Shown here in pieces: positions 10,486 to 21,463 of a stretch of DNA of 25,881 nt. The notes beneath the pieces are model-generated. The model ran no database searches. It saw nothing but the letters and a program-made list of their open reading frames with translations, and had not been told where the DNA came from. Location: the NCBI GenBank assembly GCA_022925895.1, contig JAKSYS010000781.1, forward strand, positions 1-25,881, written 5' to 3'. This DNA is from Fragilaria crotonensis (lineage: Eukaryota; Bacillariophyta; Fragilariophyceae; Fragilariales; Fragilariaceae). Every line of letters begins with the position of its first letter. Positions within the stretch are counted from its first letter, which is position 1. The position numbers and the translations under genes were made by a program.

Positions 10486-11884
10486 ATGGTGTCCTACGCT
10501 GACGATGACGAACTCGCTGAGCACCGTGCCACCCCTTCAGGGTGTGGCACTGGATTACAAGTCCTCCCTTGACAGTTTGATGTCATTTTTCCACGGAGTT
10601 GATTATGGGAAGGAACGCCAGTACACAAAGGGTGAATTGCGAGCTCTGACACCTGATGATGTAGTTGCTTGGATGAATGTGAAAACCTTCGATGACCCTG
10701 ACCCTCCTTTAGATGCAAACCCAACAGAGTGCCGTAGTAGTTCCCTTGAGTTTTGGAAGAAGGCCCTTTCATTCTTTATGCCTGATCGTTTGACTGCATG
10801 GGTGTCGGGCCGTAACGAAGGGAATCCTACACGATCGATTGAAGTGAACAGTCTTATCAGGCGTGTGAAGAAAAAGGAGGTCCGGAAGCAGGGTAAGGCT
10901 TCAAAGGTCAAACGTCCACTAACACGAGAAGAGTTTCAGAAGATGCAGCATATATTTCAGAGCAACGATAGCTTTCTATGGAAGTATGGTTTGAGCTGTC
11001 TAACAAAATTTCAGTTTCACATGATTGGCCGCATCGACGATACGACACAGGTGTTGATTGAAAATATCCAGGTTCACGATTTTTATCCCAATGCTTTGAA
11101 GACTCGTATGAATTGGTCGAAAAATGTATCCGAGGAACGAGATGCTCCGTGGCAGATTGTGTTGGGTGCAATGGATACGACATATTGTGTACTCACTTGT
11201 CTCTCTTTGTGGTTGGAGTTACATGCTCGATCGAATCCAAATGCTTTGCTTTCCCCCTATGTGTTTGCTTTTACTAACGACAACACTGTACCTGCTGGAG
11301 GTAAGAAATCAAAAGAGATTGCAGGCACTGCTTTTACTAAAATATTCAGAATGGACGAATTCGCTGGTGGTGTTGTCGACGATAAATTGGGAAGTCATTC
11401 AATTCGTAAGTTCGCGTCAACGCATGTGCGACGGTCTGGAATTAACAAGGATGATAAGGACATTCGCGGGCGCTGGAAGTTGGCAAAGCGGGTTTCAGAT
11501 GTTTACGATGATGTCGAATTGCCCTTTCCTGACGCGAAGGTTGCTGATAAGTTGTGTATTGGCGGTCCGTGCTATTACCTATTCCCTGATGAGTTGTTGG
11601 CGACGACTACTGGTGTTGGTGCTGGCGCTGGAGACGCCGGGTTGACACCTGTGCTTAAGACTTTCATCCTCAGCAACGTCGTTCCAAATATTCGAAAGGT
11701 GTTGTCAGAGGATGCGTCGCTTGTGCTTGGTAAGGCAATGCTTTGGATGATTTACTCACCTTATGATGCGGCAAACGAGATCGTTCCAACGGTCATTAAG
11801 GATCAGATTCGACTTGAGTGGAATGAAATCGTATCGGCTTTGCATCCTGGAATCGATTGCAACAGTCCTTTTACAATCCTATAA
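10486..11884 (+). CDS. Crypton tyrosine recombinase (frame-broken)
   Basis: Catalyses cut-and-join of DNA through a tyrosine nucleophile. The likely start is ATG 10486 (MVSYADDDELAEHRAT), after which the frame changes near 10532 into the long frame open from 10391. An in-frame ATG at 10505 would avoid the change but lose the N-terminus. The helical N-terminal domain contains SSSLEFWKKALSFFMPDRL and a basic stretch (RRVKKKEVRKQGKASKVKR). The catalytic set is Arg in MIGRIDD (codon at 11030), HSIR (codons 11396-11407), a Trp in RGRWKL replacing the usual second His, and Tyr in SDVYDDVELP (codon at 11504). LPFPDAKVADKLCIGG follows, as in diatom relatives I know. The stop at 11882 comes from a T run one base short; the reading continues beyond as PIKRVPVVITGDEG. 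Confidence 0.85.
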
Positions 11885-12632
11885 AGAGAGTGCCAGTGGT
11901 GATTACGGGCGACGAGGGTTGTGTGAATATTGATATCATTCCTTCTCTTGATGAAAATGGAAGTGTTGTGGATGGAATGGGAGGAGTCGTTGGTATTGCA
12001 AACGGTGGCACTGGCGGAAGAGGGTAGGAGGTATGGCATCAACAGCTGGCGGATTAGCAGCGCAGTTGTTGGCGGTTCAGTCATTGGCGAGTCAGATTCG
12101 TCGCGAGATTCAAGAGTTGCGATCAAACCAAATGGCTGATAGGGTCGAAACGCGCAAAGGCTTTACTATGGTGAATACAAACATCAGGAGGATCGCGTTG
12201 CAACCAGGTTTACGGGGTCCCGTGGGTACAGTGGCACAGGGAGGGACGAGGGCGACGGGCGGCAATGATGACGACATGGCTGTCGATGCGGTCGCCACAC
12301 TCAATGGAGTGGGCGCAGCTCCAGCAGTTCTGAGCCCAACTCCTCGCAATTTGTTCGAACTGTGGCAGGAGTACCAAGTCGGAATTGGAGGGAGGAAGGC
12401 AGCTCGGTTGTTTACTAGCAGGGAAAGGGGTGGAAAGAGCAAGTACAAGTACCACCGCCGACTCGTGATTTGGCGGATTATTTCGGGTTTAGTGCGTGGT
12501 GGAATGACTGCAGATGCAGCAATTGATAGCATTTATGCTATCTATGGACACCAGACAAGTGTCACAATAATCATCAACAGAATCAGAAAGCAAAAGAACG
12601 ATGGGACCCTGAATCCCAATCTCAGAATTTAG
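11885..12632 (+). CDS. Crypton C-terminal part with GCR1_C-like domain
   Basis: This is the continuation of the recombinase rather than a separate gene. The frame from about 11873 reads PIKRVPVVITGDEG and an acidic/Gly-rich linker to about 12022, where another frame change (agaggg/gta) leads into the open frame from 12033 to the TAG at 12630. That part has a helical segment (LASQIRREIQELRSNQMADR), a low-complexity linker and a domain with LFELWQEYQVGIGGRKAARL, KYKYHRRLVIW and YGHQTSVTIIINRIRK. The last pattern resembles the GCR1_C DNA-binding domain of fungal Gcr1 and Crypton proteins. ATG 12033 could start a separate product only if the breaks are real. Confidence 0.75.
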
Positions 12633-13150
12633 TTTTAAATTTTTACATGTTGGAAGCGACATGACATGTGATCCGCATGCTGGATCTGTATACACATGTC
12701 TGTACTTGTCGAACATCATACTAGCGAAAAACATGACAGTAAACAACTCAGCGTATTCTAGCAAGCGTATCTCGTGTTAATTACATGTACAGCACTCATT
12801 ACCGCCTCCCTACGTGGTGGTATAAAGTATTGCATTAAAAACCCATACTTTCACAGTACTATGATCCCCTTATCATGACTCAGCCTGCACTTTTATCGGA
12901 TTAGGAGTGGACAGGCATCCCTGCCTCGCAGTATTACTGGATGCTAGAGAGTACACGTCTGCATGCAAAGCCTATGCGCGAAGGAAATGAAGCGCACCTC
13001 GTACTACGAGTCCTAAGTACTAACAAGTAGGTATGGGGTATGGGGTATAATCTAAGGAAAATATCGACCTATGGGCGCTCACAATTGTAGAGTCGGCGAG
13101 CATGTGGAGCAATTAGCTTGAGTTCAGCATCTCACCTATCAAACGATGCC
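12633..13150. other. Intergenic region, Crypton to cyclase 3' end
   Basis: About 520 bp without a gene. It contains several GTAC and ACATGT words (for example ttacatgtacagc near 12780 and cgtactacgagtcctaagtac near 13000) and short repeats of ggtatgggg near 13030. The right end of the Crypton is probably here, but no target-site duplication could be fixed by eye. Confidence 0.5.
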
Positions 13151-16100
13151 TTAGCACTCAAATGAGCCGCATCGGTGTGGAGAACCCAGATCGAGCCCGC
13201 CTTCATCGAGTACTCTCCGATCCTGTGCCATGTTTTCCAGATCAGTCAAGATGGGAAGGACGCGACGCAGACTGGCGTTGGCCTTCGCTAGTCTGCAATA
13301 TTCAACTCCATCCCGACTCAACCGAAGTCCATTCTTCATGAGCATTTCCTGGTCATTTGTAGCTATGCCGGGGCGTTTGGCAAGCAAAAGGCAGATCTCG
13401 GCACCGATGCTGTCAGCCAGACGCCCAAATGGCAAAAAGGCGTTGTTCAATGTTTCTCCCAGACGTAAATTCTGTTCACACAATGCCCATTCAAGGTATT
13501 CTTGCAGGTTTGCAACATCAGCATCTTGGTTCTCGTCGAGATCCAGAAGCATAAGTATTGGATTGAATAATTTAAGACTGAACGTGGTCGCCCCTTCCCC
13601 AAAATATAGGTCAAACGCGTCAATGACGTACTTCATGAAGACTTGCTTAGCTTTCAAGGCCATTCCATTGTCTTTCAGTACCCAGAGTAAAGGGTATAAG
13701 ATGACGCATGAATTGTGAACATTCGATGGTTCCATGAGCGGCATTATTTCCGAAACAACAGAATCACACGTTCGAAGCGCCTCCTCTGTCCTGCCAACTT
13801 CAACCAACCAAATTGCGCTCAGGCTGAGGCATTGTGCAGCTCTGTCACTTCCATATTCACGACAGATTCCACTCGAATGGCAATCAGGGTGATAGATCTC
13901 TTTGAGGTGATCATGGGTTGAAAGAGCGCTCTCGAAATCGCATTGCCGAGCGAACATATCTGATTGCATAGCCAAGGCCCGAGCATAATGAATGGGATCT
14001 CCATGCAATCGAGTCTCGTCAACAAATTTGGCAACTAAGCCTTGCTCATAGGAACATGTCTCGTCCTGTTTGATCGCCCCCAACTTGATCAACAGGAACA
14101 ACCCGCTGAATATCGGAAAGACAATTGAACGATCTGTGATATTTCGGCCGCTCTTTGATGCTCCCAGCAACTGTTCCACGAGAACATGATGTCAGATGGA
14201 GTGAGTCTTAAATAAGGCATTCCAAACACGGTTGACTTACTCCCAAAGCATCCTGGTAAACCTTGGCGGCATCGTTCACCAGGTGCAGATTAAGGTATGC
14301 TTTGCCCAAAGCGACACAAATCTTAACACATGCCACAAGCTGGTCACTTGAGATAACGTTGAGAACTTCAGGAGAGAATCCGCCCGCTGCATCCTTTGAA
14401 TCGACTGCTCTGGCCCACATACCAAGGGCTTGGTACAGCCCAACATTCTGCTTGTGCAATCCCAGGTCCTCAAACATCTTGCCGGTTTCAAGAGCAATTC
14501 TTGAAGTCTCGAGGAAGTCTCCACTTGCCTTCCAATGGCCAAATAGGAGCAATCGGGATGTAAAATCCTTGGTGTTGTTGAGATCAGTGCCTTCTAAAGT
14601 GAGAGCTATTGCTCTGTGTAACTCGGACTTCCGTCTGTCGAGCATTAGGCCTAAGATCGATGACCGCCACATATCGTGCGAGAAGCAACATGTTAGTTCG
14701 TCAGGTATGGGATCGGATTGCTGCTGCAGGTTTGATTCGACCAAACCTGAGTATGAGGCAGGGGGTGGTCAATAGTCTCGCCCCGTTCCACTCAACGCAA
14801 AGAATTCCTTTTTCGCTGCCGAGGATAGTGCCCGCAGAGCACCATTCTCAATGCATCGGCATTTGCCGACGCTTTGCCTGCCGTTGTCCCTAAAAGTGTA
14901 AACATGACTGCCATGAGTTCTGAAAACTCGAATGAAGATCCCATCACGGCTGCTAAATTCAGCACCTTTCGGGCTATACCGCGAAAGCGATCAATCTCTT
15001 GCAGAATCATTTGATTGAGAGGCGTTGCAGACGTTGTCTAACAGTCAATTTGTTAGTTGACCGTGAGCATATGAGGTCAAAATGATTGACGTCGATCACA
15101 AGGAACACGTACCTCTGCAATCGCACCAAATTCTTTCATATCATTAACTACACCTCCGGCCACAGCAGATGAATAGTTTCGTTTTAGATGCTCAAGCAAG
15201 ACCGACGCCATTTGGGGTATACCTCCTGTCTGGGCCAAGGTGGACTTCAACAGCTGTTCGCTGACATCTTCGTTTGGAAGCCCCAGTGTTCTCGCTATCA
15301 ACTTTCTCATTTCTGGTTCGTTAAGCGGGTTCAAGACGACAGGCAGATACCTTCCGGTGAAGACATAATCATTGTTCAATCGGTCCCAGAACCCATTATC
15401 CATAGCCAATTTGTACTCCGAGAGAGGGCGGGACGCACAAACGATCATAAGATTTAAGCCACTCTCGAACAACTTTTGGACAACTTCGAACGACATATCA
15501 TCTGCGAATTGAACGTCGTCGAGAGCAATAATAGAGAGGTCAGCATTCCTTGTGCAGCGCAGAATAACGTCAGCCATTTGCGTTGCGAGTGAAGCTTTCT
15601 TTTGATGTTCCAGCTTGTCACTCCCGCCAATCATGCGCAGGTTCAACTTCAGCAGATGCTGACCCACAAGCTGAGCGAACTCGGGTGAGGCACCAATCTC
15701 GTTGCACAGGGCAGAGACTCGATCTCCAACTCTTGACGTGCTCATCATCGATATAGAAACTCCACAACTGGAGACCCACGAATTGATTGATCCTGCATTC
15801 GACATGACAGACGATTCATCCATCTGATATCCTTCACTTTCCTTTATAGCATCCATCAAAATCGAGCTAATAGCACCGAACGGAGTCCTCGCGTCGCTGT
15901 CCCTAATCACGCACTTCGCAACGAAAACACGCTTCCTTTTCGTGCGAAGGGTCCTCTGGATTTCGTCGATCATTTGTAGAACGAAAGTACTTTTGCCTAG
16001 GCCAGCGACACCTGAGACCAGGACAAGCCTAGCAGGCGTTTTTACAGACGACGTAGCAATCTGATACCCCAGTTTTGTCAACATTCCCAGCTCGCGGGTT

Positions 16101-18093
16101 CGACCAACAAAGTTAATAGTCTTTCGACCCCAACGTCTCTGCAAAGATGAGATTGGCTCAAAGATTGCGACCGGCATCGAATATCCTTTGGCTTGGACAG
16201 GACAAAGGGCGTTGAATCCGTACGATCTATCGGCTAATTGGCGGATTGCATCATCAACCAGTAACCCAGGGTTCGATGGCAATGCCATCAAACGAGCCGC
16301 CAAATTGACTGAAGGACCCAATATCGCATATTCGTGTCGCATGATTCCACCAACAACTCCACAATACGCGTTGCCCATCGTGGCACCGATTCGACTTTTG
16401 ACATCAAATTCTGAAAGGAGGCAGTTCTGAATGGTTGTTGCTGTTGGAAGCACTCGCTCCGTCACCATGTTTTGGAAATTCGAACCCCTTAATCCAAAAG
16501 TTGCAATCAGCACTAACCCTTTGTCGTCCACAACGAATTGTCTCAAATGGCCACCGAAGCGCGCTAACTCCTCGTTGCAAGATTCATAATTGAATTGAGA
16601 AGATCAAACAGCGGTGAATCGTTTTCGTCATCTCCAGGTATCGATACTGATATAAGTGGTGCAATAAACATAACAAACACATTCCTGAGCTCTGCTTCTT
16701 CAACCTGGCGTGTTTGAACAAGCGTGGTGTTCCCAGCAACATCTGGATATGACGCATTGCCATCACCGGCATCGTTTGCAGCCACGACCGGGTGCACATA
16801 CAGGGATAACAGCGTTCGGTAATGAATCAACGCCGCGGTGTCCCATCCACTCAAAAACCTTTCCACTCTCAATGCCAATGGATCACTCACGGCAGGGGAA
16901 AACGGTGCTGTCAACGTAAACATTGTCATAGACTGGTTCGCAATGACCGCAGGAGTGCGCTGTTTAGAAGAAGAAAGTGAATCAGATAGCACGCACGTTC
17001 GCGACAATATTTCAATCGAAGCGGGACAAGCAGCAACCTCCCCAATCTCGGCGAATGTCGCTGCGAGCGCAATCGCATCAACTGATGAGCCCAGAAATAT
17101 ATTTTGCCTTCGAAAAGTGTCATCCCCCACGTGCACTGATACAAGTGTGCCGAAGCTTATTCCACAGTGTACATTCAACATGTGTCCCTTTCCCCTTTCG
17201 TTATGCTTGGCTGTGTCACTGACACATATTGGATATTCACTGTATTTGGATACAATAGCCGCACCGCATAACGCAGCTGCAGTGACACATTCATCGCAGC
17301 TCATCAGAGCCCTCAACTCTAGTGATCGGCACGCAGCGTATGGTTTGCTTGTGGACACTCTCCACGTTGCAAGCAACGAATCCCCAGCAAATTGCAAGAT
17401 GTCCCCTGAATGATTCGTGACTTCATTCACTATCAATTCAAAATATTCGTTGATGGCCCTACTGAGCGCTTCCGGGCCCAACACGGTAGAGAGACGAGTA
17501 AATCCTGAGATATCAACAAGTAAGAGAGATGCATCAGTTCTGGATGCGTGAGGCATCCCTTGAAAATCTGACAATCTGAACGACACAATCGAAGCCATCG
17601 ACCCTCGGCGAACCATTTTGCGCCGAGGAATCGCACTGGTGTCAAAAATCACCTCGTGGTTCTCCAAATTAGCAGAGGCAGGTAACTCGTCCACTTCAGG
17701 CTCGGTTGCAAGAGATTCGTGAAGCGCCATTCGTTCCATGCCACTATTCTGTGTCAGATCAGTCTCTGAGTCGTCGAATTCACGAGAAAGCTCAGAAAGC
17801 GTATCCTCGGTTGTGACGCTGTCATGGTCCTGATCATCCTGATTATCCTGAAGATCTGATTCATCAGTCGTACAGTCGTTTAGAGCGTGGTGAATCGATC
17901 CTTCGCCGTCGCCGTGGCAATGTGTCATGGTAATTGCCCATGCCTTGGTCTCCTCGCTTAGGCGCGTTAGAACCGACATTGGAACATGGGTGGCAAGATA
18001 TTGAATAGACTGAACCGTGCGGGATCGAACTCGTTCAGGGTTTGAATCCACCACTCGAGAGCTGGAGGATTTCAACGATTCATCGTTATCCAT
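13151..18093 (-). CDS. Soluble adenylyl cyclase-like protein (ADCY10-type)
   Basis: Two class III cyclase domains, a P-loop ATPase and a long helical tail, about 1,570-1,600 residues, the layout of animal soluble adenylyl cyclase (about 1,610 residues). Segments on the minus strand: 18093 to about 16574; then, after a one-base frame change (gcaac/gaggagtta), to 15113; intron 15112-15038; 15037 to a disturbed zone at about 14860-14740; on to 14241; intron 14240-14171; 14170-13151 (TAG). C1 holds both metal-binding Asp, LLVDISGFT (residue 194) and GDILQFAGDSLL (residue 238). C2 (RQFVVDDKGLVLIATFGL, IGATMGNAYCGVVGG) lacks that pair and is probably regulatory. Walker A is GVAGLGKST (about 16012-15986) and Walker B SIIALDDVQFAD. 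No membrane segment is seen. An RRGS site at residues 162-165 fits the PKA consensus. Enzyme output (cAMP) is inferred from the family. Confidence 0.88.
14740..14862 (-). other. Unresolved coding junction inside cyclase gene
   Basis: The frame entering from 15037 ends at a TGA just after NSLR (about 14792). An alternative frame reads NGALRALSSAAKKEFFALSG and then, across one TGA (about 14772), PPPASYSGLVESN into the next open segment. Either there is a frame change near 14850 plus a nonsense or miscalled codon, or a short intron ending at ctcag (about 14755) joins the flanking frames. The sequence alone does not decide. Confidence 0.5.
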
Positions 18094-19766
18094 CTTGTTC
18101 TTGTGTGTTTTTCGGCGTCCCGACAGGAAGTCCTCGGTCCTGGATCCTCTTCTGGGAGAGGATTAAGGACGAGGTACGAATACCTTCCGACACAGCAAGT
18201 GCTTTTATGCGTTCAATTTGCTGCGTAAACAAGGTGGGTGTGACCGCCAATTTTCGGGCGAATCTGAAAAGGACAACAAAAAGTTCCGATTACGGTTTCT
18301 CAGTGTAGTAGAGTAGTAGAGACCTACTCCAAGGCATACGTGCTGAAACCTCGGACATCAGGAAACGCACCTCGGTGTGCTAAAATTATCATTTATCAAA
18401 AAGACACATAATCTCTTCTGCAAAGAGACACAGCTCCGTTACTTCTTCGAGTAGACTGTACTACTACTTAGATATTGGCAAAACCGTCCTTTACAACGAG
18501 ACATTCAATGACTTAGTCGTCATTTACCGTATATTCCCGACAAGTATTGGTAGACCTACGTGGTACATCCTCGTCGTTGTTTGGGATTATCCGATTATCC
18601 ATATCATGCGTTTGTACAAGACTGAACATTCCCGAACTTGGAGGTCCGGGAATTCTTGTTCACCATGAAATAATAAAATTGTGCAGAATGTACTGAGACA
18701 TAAGTCAAAGTTCCGGAACCCCCCTGGAGTCGGAGTGTAGACAGTAGACAGTGTTGATGATCGAAGTGTAACTCGAAAATCACTGCATGTGATGCACACG
18801 TTCTCAAGTTGTTGGATTCACTGTTTCATATGATGGTGAGCTCAGTACTACTCCGAGTACTCTAGCTAGCACTGTAGTTCTGTAGTACCTGTCCTAAAAA
18901 TTTGAATTTAAACACGCTGTGTGTATAATATTGCACTATTTTTCCTACAGTCACTTAATTTGTGCTAGGAATACAACTGCGGCCTAGAGTAGCTAGTCAA
19001 AAAAAAGAGTTGACCCTCATGGTCAATAGCAACATCTTGACACTCATGAAAGCAGACTCTTACCTCATCAGATAACACAAATTGATCATCATGGAGTGCA
19101 GCAGTAGTGCAAGCTAGATGTTCCAGCAAACAGCTCCCATTGTTGATTTGGGAAAGCTAAAAAAGTGGTCTTGGTCCAGGCCAGAACTGTGGTGCAATTC
19201 TCTACTGCCACCCTGAATGCCACCTCTTTTGCTCTCTACACGAAGATGTGGAAGAATTAGCTAAGCAGCCACCATTTTTGCGACACCTTGGCATCTGTGG
19301 GTGCATGCTCCATGGCCAACATTGGATGGATCCCAATCATCAGCCATTGCTTTAGCAATGAAATGAGCATCATGTATGCCACTTTTGACCTCAATTGGAT
19401 TTGCATATTATGAGCTGGTGTGGATGATGCGATGTCATGGTCAACAATCAACAATGTATCACCTAAAGGTTTTGTCTCTTTACTGTCGGACCTACTGCTT
19501 GTACCTACCCCTATGCATACCCCCGCTACGATATACGACTGGACTGGGCTCCGAGCTCCGAGCTCTCTGACTATAAGATTGCGTACTGGAGTACCAGGTA
19601 CAAGTATGTCGTACCTGGTACAGTACTACCTAATACACCTAATGGAAATACCGGTACTGCTAGCTACTGTACCGGTAGAGTCAGTACTCGACCAGTACAC
19701 CGAGGAAAAGCTTTTTCACCATGATGGCATACATGTAATGCTTCATTAGCAAGGTGCTTGATAACA
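18094..19766. other. Divergent intergenic region, cyclase and cyclophilin
   Basis: About 1.7 kb that should contain promoters of both the cyclase (-) and the cyclophilin (+). No gene is supported. GTAC-rich stretches lie at 18830-18890 and 19590-19705. A patch at about 19010-19440 looks like an element relic: on the minus strand it reads AKAMADDWDPSNVGHGACTH and, further on, EHLACTTAALHDDQFVLSDE, interrupted by stops. I do not recognise the family. Confidence 0.5.
19590..19705. repeat. GTAC-rich island upstream of cyclophilin
   Basis: About ten GTAC tetramers lie in roughly 115 bp, including ggagtaccaggtacaag, gtacctggtacagtactac and gtaccggtag. The island ends about 60 bp before the cyclophilin start codon, so it lies in the presumed promoter. 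Confidence 0.7.
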
Positions 19767-20463
19767 ATGAACGACGTTGACGTGGTGGTCGGTCCAGATC
19801 CTGAAGTGATGGAAGCTATCAATAAAGGCAATGCGGTTGTTTTCCTTGATATCAGCCTGGGGGAAGGTGATACTGCGGCGCCTTTGGGACGAATCAAGTT
19901 GGAACTCTTTGCTCAAGATGTAAGTTGAAAGCAGGAAACAGACAGGAATCGGCGTCTACTGTTTGAATGATATTGACCTCACACACGCGATGCTTTGCTT
20001 CCTTCGTCTTTTCTCCTTCTTGTCCGCCTAGTGCCCCAAAACGTGCGAGAACTTTCGTCAGCTCTGTACAGGTGAATTTCTGGTGAATGAACAACCGACG
20101 GGGTACAAAGGGGCCACATTTCATCGAGTCATTAAGGACTTTATGATTCAGGGTGGTGACTTTGTCAAGGGCGATGGCACTGGCCAAAACAGCATCTACG
20201 GAACATCGTTTCCTGATGAAAACTTTCTTCACCGTCACGATCAACCTGGAATGTTGAGCATGGCGAACTCGGGAAAGGATACAAACGCTTGCCAGTTCTT
20301 TATTACATTGGCCAAAGCGGACTGGTTGGATGGGGTGCATGTAGTCTTTGGGCGCGTTTTGGATGCCGAGTCTATGCTCACTGTCCGCAAGTGTGAGGCA
20401 GTGCCAGTGTCAAATCAAAAACCGAGAATACCATTGAGGATAACAGAATGTGGAGAACTGTAG
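19767..20463 (+). CDS. Cyclophilin H-type peptidyl-prolyl cis-trans isomerase
   Basis: Exons 19767-19919 and 20032-20463 (TAG), joined by a 112-nt GT-AG intron, give 194 residues without any frame break. The protein catalyses cis-trans isomerisation of X-Pro bonds. The fold signatures are all present: [15 protein letters not shown] (with the catalytic Arg), [28 protein letters not shown] and [10 protein letters not shown] (with the cyclosporin-binding Trp). The N-terminal extension before VVFLDIS and the end RITECGEL resemble human PPIH, the cyclophilin of the U4/U6-U5 spliceosomal particle, so a nuclear role in splicing is the best guess. No signal peptide is seen. The 3' end faces the small minus-strand gene 135 bp away. 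Confidence 0.93.
19920..20031 (+). other. Cyclophilin intron
   Basis: The donor gtaagt follows LFAQD and the acceptor is cgcctag before CPKTCENF. The 112-nt removal keeps phase 0 and restores the conserved cyclophilin core. Confidence 0.9.
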
Positions 20464-20598
20464 CTTATCACACTTTCTTGGATGGAGTATGTTTGGTATA
20501 CTGTAGTGGTAATTCCGATCGAACGAACTTCTAAACATCGAACTATGCAATACTATGCAATCCTTTGCGCGCTAGTCAAGGCCTCTGCTGTTTCCCTA

Positions 20599-21241
20599 TT
20601 ACTTGGTCTTTTTCTTGATAAACATTTCCAAAGCCTCGTCTTCATCGTCATTATCCGCACCTTTTTTCTTCTTCTTCTTTTTCTCCCCATTCATTTGCCT
20701 GAGTTTCTTCTGCTCTATGGCCAAACGCTGTTCCAGCTTGGCTTTGGCCTTGCGCGCCTTGGCCGCTTCTGCCTCTTGCTTGGCCTTGGCTTCCTCCTCA
20801 GTGTCACCAGCCAAATCCTTGATAAAATCTTCATCCAAATTTTGCAACTTCTTGTTCTTGACTGGAATACAGAGAACAGGTGTCAGATGTGATGGATGTA
20901 TTGTCCCATTTGTCACGGGTCGCTCGTCCCGCTCACTTACGGGCCTTCATTTGAGACTTACCAAGAACACAAGCCCCACACCGACCAAGATTGGCCCTCC
21001 TATGTATAGGGAATGTAATTGAAGTACGCCTGCAGAGAGAAAGGCATGAAAAGGAGATGATCGAAGAAACAAATCAGCGGTGAGGAGAGAGTGTGGGTAT
21101 AAATGACGGCAACAATGACTGACCACAACATGTCGACTCTGATCTGTGTCTTAGTCTTACATAGGCTCCGCATACAGTGAGGAGGGGCAGAGAGAAGGCA
21201 AGGTTCTCGCTGGTTAGGAATACGTTGTTGGACTGCGTCAT
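20599..21241 (-). CDS. Small putative membrane protein with Lys/Ala-rich coiled tail
   Basis: Three exons are proposed: 21241-21161 (starts MTQSNNVFLTSENLAF), 21029-20941 and 20861-20599 (TAG); introns are 131 and 79 nt, GT-AG. I do not recognise the protein. Exon 1 ends in a hydrophobic segment (LPLLTVCGAY), exon 2 has another (IGGPILVGVGLVFL), and exon 3 is a charged helix (EEAKAKQEAEAAKARKAKAK) with a run of seven Lys and an acidic end. This suggests one or two membrane helices and a cytosolic coiled tail. The exon lengths leave two bases missing. Frame changes near 21003 and 20960, one base each, would make the reading continuous at about 144 residues. Start and exon 2 limits are therefore tentative. 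Confidence 0.5.
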
Positions 21242-21339
21242 GGTGGAGGTCAAGACCGACAATCGGCACCTTTGCTCGAGTTCAGCAAATAATCAAGTCC
21301 GCTGATACTTGGTGCCTGTTTTTCATCGTGGCTTGAATC

Positions 21340-21364
21340 GGGCTCTGGGCTCTGGGCTCTGGGC
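21340..21364. repeat. Tandem repeat gggctct x3.5
   Basis: Three full copies and one partial copy of gggctct lie head to tail, about 100 bp upstream of the small minus-strand gene. Confidence 0.85.
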
Positions 21365-21463
21365 ACAAAGGTGTACTGGTGCACAGTGCAGACATTTACA
21401 GGTTCGCTTCTTCTCGTGGACAAAGAATCACGAGTCACGAGTGGGCGACGAGGAACGAGGACT

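Larger units (their letters stand above)
10486..12632 (+). mobile_element. Crypton-family tyrosine-recombinase element
   Basis: The coding core of a Crypton DNA transposon: a tyrosine recombinase followed by a GCR1_C-like DNA-binding domain, the architecture known for Cryptons. The reading frame is interrupted at about 10532 (C run, two bases short or one extra), 11869-11872 (T run, one short) and 12022-12024 (G run, one short). Across those points the protein reads on smoothly, so one polypeptide of roughly 715 residues is likely. Cryptons usually lack terminal inverted repeats, and I could not fix the element ends. Its intergenic neighbours are GTAC-rich on both sides. Confidence 0.82.
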
